In this document: piece by piece, positions 1 to 4,782 of the stretch
Layout of the letters: each line of letters begins with the position of its first letter
Numbering within the stretch: position 1 is the stretch's first letter
From: Anaerolineae bacterium
GTDB lineage: Bacteria > Chloroflexota > Anaerolineae > JAAYZQ01
Length of the DNA: 5,099 nucleotides
Direction: 5' to 3'
Assembly: GCA_016929795.1 (NCBI GenBank)
Contig: JAFGIA010000379.1
Location: forward strand, 1 to 5,099
The notes under the pieces: generated by a model
The model's input: the letters and a program-made list of their open reading frames with translations, nothing else
The model's database searches: none
Told to the model about the DNA's origin: nothing
Program-made: the position numbers and the translations under genes

Positions 1-1
1 G

Positions 2-1072
2 GCATGGAGCGTTCCCCCCTTCGAGGGCCGCATCGCCGGCGGCTGCATCTGGGGCCGCGGTGCGCTCGACATGAAAGGGGCCGTCGCCATGTACGTCGCG
101 GCGCTCTTGCGCGCCGTCGACGACGGGCCCACCCCTGCCGGCGACGTCCTCTTTGCCGCCACCGCCGACGAAGAGGTCGATACCGGCTATGGTGCCCGCT
201 ACCTGGTCGACGAGCATGCGGGACTGTTCGACGGCGTGCGCTATGCCATTAGCGAATCTGGCGCGTTCAGCCTCCCACTCGGCCGCGGCACCCTCTACCC
301 GATCATGGTCGGTGAAAAACAGACGTGCGCTATGCGCGCCACCGTGCATGGCCCCGGCGGCCACGGCTCCGTCCCCGTCCGCGGCGGCGCCATGGCCCAT
401 CTTGGCACGCTCCTGCGCACCATCGACCGCCACCGCCTGCCCGTCCACCTCACACCCACCGTCGCCCGGATGATCGACGGCTTTGCCTCCGTTCTCTCTC
501 CTGTACAGGCGCGTGTCCTTCGCTTGCTCCTTCGCCCGCGCCTCACCGACCACATCCTCGACCTCATCGGCTCCCAGGGCACCCTGCTCTCCCCCCTCCT
601 GCACAATACCGCCAGCCCCACCGTCGTCCACGCCGGCAAGCAGATCAACGTTATCCCGTCCGAGGTGTCCGTGCTCCTCGACGGCAGGCTTCTCCCGGGC
701 CAGGCGCCCGACGACATGCTGCGCGAGCTCCACGCCCTGCTCGACCCCGCCGTCCCCAATGTCGAGATCGAGGTCACGCGCTACGAGCCCGGCCCGCCAG
801 AGCCCGACATGGGCCTCTTTGACACCCTGGCCGCCATCCTCCAGCGCGCCGACCCTGGCGGCACGCCGGTGCCGATGCTCATGCCTGCCGTCACCGACGC
901 CCGCCACCTTGCCCGCCTCGGCATCCAGACCTACGGCTACACGCCCATGAAGCTGCCCGCCGCCCTCGACTTCTGGCAGCTCATCCACGCCGCCGACGAG
1001 CGGATTCCGATCGAGGCGTTGGAATTTGGTACGAGCTGTATTTATCAACTCCTTCAGCAGTTTGGAGGCTGA
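2..1072 (+). CDS. M20-family metallopeptidase / amidohydrolase (ArgE/DapE-like), 5' end cut by window
   Basis: Predicted cytoplasmic zinc-dependent hydrolase of amide bonds in small peptides or N-acyl amino acids; substrate unknown. The reading frame is already open at base 2 and encodes 356 visible residues. About 90-100 residues, including the first HxD metal-binding motif, should lie upstream. The first visible residues contain the M20 signature GRGALDMKG, whose Asp (visible residue 23) bridges the two metals. ADEEVDTG follows around residues 55-62 (general-base Glu and metal-ligand Glu), then ISESGAF (third acidic ligand region). The dimerisation domain carries VHGPGGHGS, and the C-terminus carries LIHAADERIP with the last His ligand. 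All visible catalytic positions look intact. An internal ATG at 71 opens the same frame but would split the GRGALDMKG motif, so it is not the start. An intergenic inverted repeat and the transporter gene follow 81 bp downstream. The family is confident; the subfamily is not. Confidence 0.93.
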   Translation, partial: AWSVPPFEGRIAGGCIWGRGALDMKGAVAMYVAALLRAVDDGPTPAGDVLFAATADEEVDTGYGARYLVDEHAGLFDGVRYAISESGAFSLPLGRGTLYPIMVGEKQTCAMRATVHGPGGHGSVPVRGGAMAHLGTLLRTIDRHRLPVHLTPTVARMIDGFASVLSPVQARVLRLLLRPRLTDHILDLIGSQGTLLSPLLHNTASPTVVHAGKQINVIPSEVSVLLDGRLLPGQAPDDMLRELHALLDPAVPNVEIEVTRYEPGPPEPDMGLFDTLAAILQRADPGGTPVPMLMPAVTDARHLARLGIQTYGYTPMKLPAALDFWQLIHAADERIPIEALEFGTSCIYQLLQQFGG

Positions 1073-1083
1073 GCGAGGAAGAG

Positions 1084-1133
1084 TGGAAGATTGGAAGGCT
1101 GGAACGCTGATCGTCCAGCCTTCCAATCTTCCA
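1084..1133. repeat. Perfect 20-bp inverted repeat (long hairpin) between the M20 and MFS genes
   Basis: The left arm at 1084-1103 (TGGAAGATTGGAAGGCTGGA) is matched exactly by its reverse complement at 1114-1133, with a 10-nt loop. The left arm and loop are themselves built from an 8-bp unit starting TGGAA, repeated at 1084, 1092 and 1100. No T tract follows on either strand, so it is not a standard intrinsic terminator, although a 20-bp stem could still impede transcription or protect the 3' end of the M20 transcript. The MFS ribosome binding site (AGAGGAG, 1141-1147) lies 7 bp beyond the hairpin. It could be one copy of a dispersed palindromic repeat. Confidence 0.9.
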
Positions 1134-1153
1134 TCCATTGAGAGGAGCGGACG

Positions 1154-2359
1154 ATGAATCTATCTCGCAACCTTCGCTTGCTGCTCTTTGCCACGCTTTA
1201 TGCCGCCCAGGGGGCGGTGATGAGCCATTTCCTCACCTTCAACATCCTCTACCTGGGCGAGGCGGGCTATGGCCCTGATGACATTGGCATCTTTCAGGCG
1301 ATCCTCGTCCTGCCCTTTATCCTCAAGATCTTTTTGGGGATGCTGAGCGACGCCGTGGACCTCTTTGGCCTTGGTCACCGCAAGCCCTATATCCTCATCG
1401 GCCTCATCGCCCAGGCGACCGTCATCCTCGTCGCCCCCTACATCTCTGTGGCAGAAGGGCTGGGGGCGTACGCCGCGCTCATGTTCGTCGGCGCCGTGGC
1501 GATGGCCACGTACGACACCTGCACCGACGGCCTGGCCCTCGACACCACGCCCGAGAGCGAGCGCGGCCTGGTGCAGGGCATCATGACCGGTGCGCGGGCA
1601 GGCGGCATCCTCGTCATGCTCGTGGTCGGCGGCTGGCTGGCAGAGAACCTCGGGTGGCCCGCCTTTTTCCTCTCGCTCGTCGTCCTCACCCTGATCCCCC
1701 TGCCCCTGGCCCTCTTGCTCAAAGAGGACCCGCGCCTGATGCGCCGCCAAAAGTTCCAATGGTCGGCGTTCAGGGCCTTTACCCACGGCGGCGTGATGCT
1801 CGTCGCCCTGATGGGCCTGCTCTATTCCTTCTCCCTCGACGGCGTGCTCACCTTCCTCAGCGACCACCTGCGCGCGGCGATGGACGTGTCCGTCGGCAGC
1901 ATTGGCCTGCTGGTGGCGCTGTCAATGCTCGGCCGCGTCCTCGGCGCCGCGTCCAACGGCTGGCTGACAGATCGAATCGGGCCCAGGCAGAGCCTGCTCG
2001 TCGGCGTCCTCCTCGCCTTTGTGGCGTGCATCGGCCTCGCCCTGAGCGGTCACGTGGCGCTCATCGCCATCTTTGGCCTTTTCTTTGGCCTCGCCTACGG
2101 TTACTATACCTCTGTGTATGCCGCCGTCGCCATGGATTTCTGCGACGAGCACATCCTGGCCAGCATGTTTGCCACCTTTATGCTCTTTGTGAACGTCGGC
2201 ACCGCCATCGGCCAGCCCGTCGGCGGCCTGCTCGCCGAGAACCTCGGCTTTGGCCCGATGGCCCTGATCATGGGCACGGTCAACCTGATCAACGTCGCGC
2301 TGGTGCTCCGGGTATTTGGGATCAGGAAAAGGGACGTGGCAGCCGGCGTGGTAGAGTAG
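1154..2359 (+). CDS. MFS transporter, AmpG/SLC33-like, 12 predicted membrane helices
   Basis: Inner-membrane secondary transporter of the major facilitator superfamily, 401 residues and apparently complete. The start ATG follows AGAGGAG at a spacing of 6. I count about twelve hydrophobic segments, roughly at 7-30, 45-65, 76-96, 104-122, 143-162, 168-189, 212-235, 246-268, 279-298, 301-325, 336-360 and 366-388, with a charged central loop (EDPRLMRRQK, 190-200). The helix 2-3 loop contains GMLSD...GLGHRKPY, a motif-A-like element in the style of AmpG and acetyl-CoA/muropeptide carriers. It recurs in the second half as GWLTDRIGPRQ (269-279). YDTCTDGLALDTTPESERG (120-138) after helix 4 also resembles AmpG-type carriers. 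Substrate unknown. Its place next to an M20 hydrolase suggests import or export of a peptide-like or acylated compound, which is inference. Confidence 0.92.
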   Translation: MNLSRNLRLLLFATLYAAQGAVMSHFLTFNILYLGEAGYGPDDIGIFQAILVLPFILKIFLGMLSDAVDLFGLGHRKPYILIGLIAQATVILVAPYISVAEGLGAYAALMFVGAVAMATYDTCTDGLALDTTPESERGLVQGIMTGARAGGILVMLVVGGWLAENLGWPAFFLSLVVLTLIPLPLALLLKEDPRLMRRQKFQWSAFRAFTHGGVMLVALMGLLYSFSLDGVLTFLSDHLRAAMDVSVGSIGLLVALSMLGRVLGAASNGWLTDRIGPRQSLLVGVLLAFVACIGLALSGHVALIAIFGLFFGLAYGYYTSVYAAVAMDFCDEHILASMFATFMLFVNVGTAIGQPVGGLLAENLGFGPMALIMGTVNLINVALVLRVFGIRKRDVAAGVVE

Positions 2360-2414
2360 CGCATTGTGGCGTAAACCTCTCGCCGGTTTTCATTACGGAG
2401 AGCACGCCGCGGTT

Positions 2415-2446
2415 CCGGGCGAGTGAATTCAGGTATTGTCGCCCGG
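2415..2446. repeat. 8-bp inverted repeat upstream of the zinc-ribbon gene
   Basis: CCGGGCGA at 2415-2422 is matched exactly by TCGCCCGG at 2439-2446 across a 16-nt spacer, in the 128-bp gap between the MFS stop and the zinc-ribbon start. There is no T tract, so it is not a canonical terminator. It could be a weak stem or a protein-binding dyad. The GC-rich background makes an 8-bp match only modestly significant. Confidence 0.4.
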
Positions 2447-2487
2447 CGAGCAGGGGACTGGGAATTGTTCGTGAATCGAGGGGGGGC

Positions 2488-2745
2488 ATGCCGCACGGGC
2501 GCGTCATCAAGGTGGAATGCCAATGTGGCCAGCTTTTGTTCAAATACTACAAGGGTGGCCGCGGCCGGCTGATCAAGTGCTTTCTGGATGAAATCCGCGA
2601 GGACTGGGTGGGGATCGCCGAGGCGCCCCTGGGAATGCGGCCGTCTTGCCCGGCGTGCGGCAGGGAGCTGGGCGAGGTGCGGATCGTGCGCGGACGGCCG
2701 GCGCTCAAGATCAATCACGGGACGGTGCAGAAGATAAGGCTCTGA
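2488..2745 (+). CDS. Small zinc-ribbon-like protein of unknown function (85 aa)
   Basis: A small, basic, probably zinc-binding protein. The start ATG follows a G-rich ribosome binding site (GAGGGGGG) directly upstream; an open frame extends further upstream but overlaps the MFS gene and lacks coding character there. Cysteines fall in two pairs, CQC (C11, C13) and CPAC (C54, C57), with a fifth at C31, as in a split zinc ribbon. The segment between them, LLFKYYKGGRGRLIKCFLDEI, and the tail GRPALKINHGTVQKIRL look like conserved blocks. I recall similar short uncharacterised proteins in other bacteria and archaea but cannot assign a named family. No membrane segment or signal peptide is visible. 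The basic residues would suit nucleic-acid binding, but that is inference. Its neighbours give no functional clue; it is separated by 128 bp upstream and 170 bp downstream. Confidence 0.8.
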   Translation: MPHGRVIKVECQCGQLLFKYYKGGRGRLIKCFLDEIREDWVGIAEAPLGMRPSCPACGRELGEVRIVRGRPALKINHGTVQKIRL

Positions 2746-2915
2746 CCAGAGAGGACAGGACTCCTATTCTGCATCCGTCGTTGGTGGCTTGATCTATGGG
2801 ACCGTCATTGAGAACTGCCACAGAACTGGATCTACCGGGTTTCGTCGCTGCAGGCGCAAGGCTGGAAATCGCGTGGAAACCGAATCGATTGACAACCCCA
2901 AGGAGGCGATCGACC

Positions 2916-3380
2916 ATGACGCAAGCTGTTGAACCGGGCACTGTCCCTGCACCTATCTACAGCCAGATCACGTTTCTCTACTACGACGACCTGGCCCCTG
3001 CCGCCGCCTTCTACGGCGACGTTATGGGTTTTGCGCTCGTCGAGGACCAGGCGTGGGCCCGGATCTATCGTGTTGGCCGTGATGCGTTTGTCGGCATCGT
3101 CGCCGGCGACCACGGCTTTCACCGCCCTCAGCCGCGCAACGCCGTCCTCCTCACGCTCGTCGTCGATGACGTCCCCGCCTGGTACGATTACCTGGCAGCC
3201 CGCGGCGTCCACCTGCTGACCGAGGTGCAGCACCGTCCCGAGATCCAGATCCGCTGCTTCTTTTTCCAGGATCCCGGCGGCTACACGCTCGAGATCCAGC
3301 AGTTCCTCCGCCCCGACCTCATCCCCACCTTCTACCGCACGAACGCGCCCGGCCAGGCGAAGCCAGGAGGCGACCGGTGA
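2916..3380 (+). CDS. VOC-superfamily (glyoxalase/bleomycin-resistance/dioxygenase fold) protein
   Basis: A 154-residue cytoplasmic protein with the two beta-alpha-beta-beta-beta modules of the vicinal oxygen chelate fold. Module 1 runs from YSQITFLYYDDLAPAAAFYGDVMGF (residues 15-39). Module 2 begins at AVLLTLVVDDVPAWYDYLAARGV (76-98) and ends with FFFQDPGGYTLEIQQF (115-130). Q17 and E126 sit where the first and last metal ligands of VOC enzymes normally lie. The start ATG is chosen because AGGAGG (2901-2906) precedes it at a spacing of 9. An upstream in-frame ATG at 2796 adds 40 residues without a ribosome binding site and before the first fold strand. The exact reaction cannot be read. The family includes lactoylglutathione lyases, ring-cleavage dioxygenases and resistance proteins. 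The stop codon overlaps a GTG preceded by AGGAGG (3365-3370), implying that a translationally coupled gene once followed. Confidence 0.9.
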   Translation: MTQAVEPGTVPAPIYSQITFLYYDDLAPAAAFYGDVMGFALVEDQAWARIYRVGRDAFVGIVAGDHGFHRPQPRNAVLLTLVVDDVPAWYDYLAARGVHLLTEVQHRPEIQIRCFFFQDPGGYTLEIQQFLRPDLIPTFYRTNAPGQAKPGGDR

Positions 3381-3695
3381 GCCGGCCCCGCCTCCCACGC
3401 CCTTCCCGTCGACGCCGTCGTGGCGCTCGTGCGCAGCGCGGAACGCACACTTGTTACACACGAGGAGAGCCCCCTCGCCTCAACGCCTTTGGTGTAGACT
3501 TGGAAGTTCCGGCTTGACCTGGCCCTGCATCCTTTGTGCGCAGGGACAGCGCGGGCGCGGAAGCGACGGGGCTACCCTTTGACTCTTTGGTATTTTACCG
3601 GGTGTGGCCGAGATGCGAAAACGCGGAAACAATCATCGGGGAGCAGGCGAGGTTGTTTTTGGAACCCGGATACGTCGTTGAATAGGAGAGAGAGG
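3381..3695 (+). other. 315-bp region without an intact gene; possible gene remnant at its left end
   Basis: Directly after the VOC stop the same frame stays open for 38 codons (3381-3494, stop TAG at 3495), with strongly C/G-ending codons and a protein-like reading, VDAVVALVRSAERTLVTHEE. It has no start or ribosome binding site of its own. A GTG at 3377 with a good AGGAGG opens a different frame of 46 codons that is arginine-rich and unlikely to be a real protein. Together these suggest a start site and a gene fragment that no longer match. Further right, CCCTGC/GCAGGG (3523-3528, 3540-3545) forms a weak stem. CCGGGT/ACCCGG (3598-3603, 3664-3669) could close a 72-nt structure containing a GCG-AAAA-CGC hairpin. 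I recognise no known RNA family or clear promoter here. Confidence 0.35.
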
Positions 3696-3908
3696 ATGAA
3701 CCCGCTCACCGCTCGCATTCACCACGTCTCCGGCACCCCCTACCACGCCGGTCTCACTCTCGGGCCTCGCCTCCACCCACTGCCACTGGGCACCCCTTCC
3801 CTGGTCTTGGGAAACCTGAGCTCCTTCCGGCAGGCCAGCAGGAGGGAACACACCAATTTCCAAATAACTCATGTCAACTTTCCGCCTAATGCCAATTCTA
3901 TGGTATAA
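3696..3908 (+). pseudogene. Truncated N-terminal fragment, possibly of a C45-family acyltransferase/peptidase
   Basis: The start ATG has a strong ribosome binding site (AGGAGAGAGAGG, 3684-3695), as a real gene would. The first residues, ARIHHVSGTPYHAGLTLG (6-23), resemble the opening strand of C45-type enzymes (isopenicillin-N acyltransferase-like), which begin with an I-x-x-x-G-[ST]-P-Y-x-x-G-x-x-x-G pattern. Those proteins are usually over 300 residues, with an N-terminal nucleophile Cys about 100 residues in. Here the frame ends after 70 codons and no Cys is present. Family-like sequence fades after about residue 26, and the last 20 codons lie in AT-rich DNA that forms the promoter of the next unit. 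The most economical reading is a gene start left after its body was deleted or replaced. The alternative is a short unknown peptide. The family link rests on a short motif and is tentative. Confidence 0.5.
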
Positions 3909-3914
3909 TAGAAT
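3895..3914. promoter_or_regulatory. Dyad symmetry overlapping the -10 element (candidate operator)
   Basis: ATTCTAT (3895-3901) and ATAGAAT (3908-3914) form a perfect 7-bp inverted repeat with a 6-bp spacer. The 20-bp site surrounds and includes the TATAAT hexamer (3904-3909). A protein bound here would block RNA polymerase, so a repressor operator is plausible. No regulator gene is visible in the window. Part of the symmetry comes from the AT-rich -10 sequence itself. Confidence 0.4.
3901..3909 (+). promoter_or_regulatory. Extended -10 promoter (TGGTATAAT) upstream of the Rid gene
   Basis: TGGTATAAT is a perfect extended -10 element (TG-N-TATAAT) for a housekeeping sigma factor, in an unusually AT-rich patch (about 3853-3915) of a GC-rich window. 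No good -35 is seen 16-18 bp upstream, which is tolerated when the TG extension is present. Transcription would begin near 3915-3917 and read toward the Rid, SDR and MBL genes through a leader of about 190 nt. Confidence 0.6.
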
Positions 3915-3922
3915 CGACACTT

Positions 3923-3948
3923 CGCGTGCACCGTCCTGCACGCGTGCA
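3923..3948 (+). repeat. Inverted and direct copies of CGCGTGCA at the start of the leader
   Basis: CGCGTGCA (3923-3930) is inverted as TGCACGCG (3937-3944) across a 6-nt loop, and a third, direct copy CGCGTGCA at 3941-3948 overlaps the inverted one. With transcription starting near 3916 this places an 8-bp stem, or a pair of protein-binding half-sites, at about +8 to +33. It could be a 5' stabilising hairpin or a roadblock operator. Function is inference; the repeat itself is exact. Confidence 0.6.
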
Positions 3949-4001
3949 TAGCCCGGACGGGAACCAACTCTCCACCATCCCATGTACCGGGGGTTGTTTC
4001 C

Positions 4002-4036
4002 AAAAAAAAAGCTCCCGGGGCGTCGGGACAGGGAGC
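4002..4036 (-). terminator. Intrinsic-terminator-like hairpin with T9 tract, minus-strand orientation
   Basis: Read on the minus strand, GCTCCC (4036-4031) pairs with GGGAGC (4016-4011) around a 14-nt GC-rich loop and is followed at once by nine T residues (the A9 run at 4010-4002). That is the form of a rho-independent terminator for leftward transcription. No convincing minus-strand gene lies to its right in this window, so it is an orphan. It may stop antisense transcripts or be a relic of a rearranged gene. On the + strand it would fold in the leader of the Rid transcript, preceded by an A9 run. Confidence 0.55.
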
Positions 4037-4047
4037 ACGACGCACTT

Positions 4048-4081
4048 CGCTCGCACACTTGTCCATCGCTGCCAGCGAGCG
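4048..4081 (+). repeat. 7-bp inverted repeat in the leader just before the Rid ribosome binding site
   Basis: CGCTCGC (4048-4054) is matched exactly by GCGAGCG (4075-4081) with a 20-nt loop, ending 13 bp before the AGGAGG of the Rid gene. As RNA it would give a GC-rich stem close to, but not covering, the ribosome binding site. No terminator T tract follows. I do not recognise a riboswitch class. Confidence 0.4.
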
Positions 4082-4106
4082 CATACAGCATCACAGGAGG
4101 ATACAG

Positions 4107-4457
4107 ATGACACAACTCGAGCGAGTCCTTACTCCCTACAGCTACTCCCTCGCCGTCGCCGCCGGTGATTTCGTCTTTCTCGGCCTCCATCGTGGCGCCG
4201 GCGACGATTTCGGCATGCAGTTCGACAACACCTTCGCCTACCTGTCCGATACCCTGGCCCACTTTGGCCTGGCCCTGTCCGACCTCGTCAAGGTGAACGT
4301 CTGGCTCAAGCACATCGACGACCTGCCGGCGATGGAAAAACGCTTTCTCGATTGCTTTGCCCCCGATCAGGTCCCGGCGCGCATGACCTCCACCACAGAG
4401 TTCATCGACGCCGACTGCCTGCTCATGATCGACGGCATCGCGTGTCGTAACGCGTAA
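4107..4457 (+). CDS. Rid-family (YjgF/YER057c/UK114) protein
   Basis: A 116-residue cytoplasmic protein of the Rid family, whose trimeric members hydrolyse reactive enamine/imine intermediates made by PLP enzymes. The start ATG follows AGGAGG (4095-4100) at a spacing of 6. Family features in order: strand LAVAAGDFVFLGLHRG (15-30), helix QFDNTFAYLSDTLAHFGLALSDLVKVNVWLKHIDDLPAME (38-77), and the C-terminal strand pair QVPARMTSTTEFIDADCLLMIDGIA (88-112). The active-site arginine corresponding to E. coli RidA Arg105 is present (R92). The position corresponding to Glu120, by my by-eye alignment, is Met (M107), and the next acidic position is D109. LGLHRG replaces the usual SGQIP-type loop. It may therefore be a divergent subfamily with different chemistry. 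It is the first intact gene after the promoter near 3904, and the SDR remnant begins 10 bp after its stop. Confidence 0.93.
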   Translation: MTQLERVLTPYSYSLAVAAGDFVFLGLHRGAGDDFGMQFDNTFAYLSDTLAHFGLALSDLVKVNVWLKHIDDLPAMEKRFLDCFAPDQVPARMTSTTEFIDADCLLMIDGIACRNA

Positions 4458-4467
4458 GGGAGCATCC

Positions 4468-4782
4468 ATGACTTCCACTACCCCGGACCTCCGTCACCAG
4501 GTTCACCTCATCACGGGCGCCACCTCCGGCATCGACATGAACCACGGCCTGCTCAAGATCTTGACGCCGCTGATGAGCCTCTTTGCCGTCAGCCCGGAAG
4601 AAGGCGCCGAGACCACGGTTTACCTGGCGTCGTCTCCCGACGCCGCCGGGGTGACAGGCGAGTACTTTCAGGACCAAGCGCTCGCACGCTCCGGCGCCGC
4701 TTCCTACGATCTCGAAACGGCCCGCCGCCTGTGGGACATCAGCGCCCGCATGGCCGGGCTCGATCAGGAGGAACCAACGTGA
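4468..4782 (+). pseudogene. Internally deleted short-chain dehydrogenase (retinol-dehydrogenase-like SDR), frame preserved
   Basis: The ORF is 104 codons, whereas SDRs of this type are about 280-300. Residues 1-22 (DLRHQVHLITGATSGI) are the first beta strand and the start of the TGxxxGxG nucleotide-binding loop. The next residues, DMNHGLLKILTPLMSLFAVSPEEGAETTVYLASSP (23-57) and TGEYF...ASYDLETARRLWDISARMAGL (63-98), are the C-terminal segment typical of retinol dehydrogenase/WWOX-like SDRs. Everything between is absent: the second half of the glycine motif, the NNAG motif and the catalytic Ser/Tyr-x-x-x-Lys. The join is at about 4533-4536 and keeps the frame. Start ATG, ribosome binding site (AAGGGAG, 4456-4462) and stop are intact, so a short product may still be translated, and translation to the MBL start is maintained. 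It cannot be an active oxidoreductase. A true shortened protein or an assembly error are the alternatives. Confidence 0.88.

Noticed and set aside
1160..1867. Minus-strand open frame of 235 codons inside the MFS gene
   Set aside because: It lies wholly antisense to a clear 12-helix transporter and is rich in E, G, H and D in the way antisense readings of membrane proteins are.
1654..2487. Upstream extension of the zinc-ribbon frame into the MFS gene
   Set aside because: The translation there is Arg/Pro-rich shadow sequence. The conserved cysteine-containing part begins at the ATG at 2488, which has its own ribosome binding site.
2739..2750. CTCT/AGAG mini-hairpin at the zinc-ribbon stop codon as a terminator
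   Set aside because: The stem is only four base pairs and no T tract follows.
2796..2915. Longer start for the VOC protein at the ATG at 2796
   Set aside because: There is no ribosome binding site, the extra 40 residues show no fold element, and the ATG at 2916 has AGGAGG at a suitable distance.
2889..2918. TTGACA at 2889-2894 as a -35 element for the VOC gene
   Set aside because: The expected -10 position falls on the ribosome binding site and start codon and has no TATAAT-like sequence.
3602..3669. tRNA-like segment (GTGGCCGAGATG resembling a Ser/Leu D-arm, with a CCGGGT/ACCCGG closing stem)
   Set aside because: There is no TpsiC-arm consensus (GTTCGA) and no consistent anticodon arm. 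The resemblance is limited to one arm.
3871..3951. Short ORF from the ATG at 3871 (26 codons)
   Set aside because: It has no ribosome binding site at a usable distance, runs through the promoter and repeat region, and resembles nothing known.
3633..4478. Long minus-strand open frame (281 codons)
   Set aside because: It runs antisense through the Rid gene, the leader and the C45-like fragment. Its composition is that of a mirror reading of GC-rich codons, and it shows no recognisable domain.
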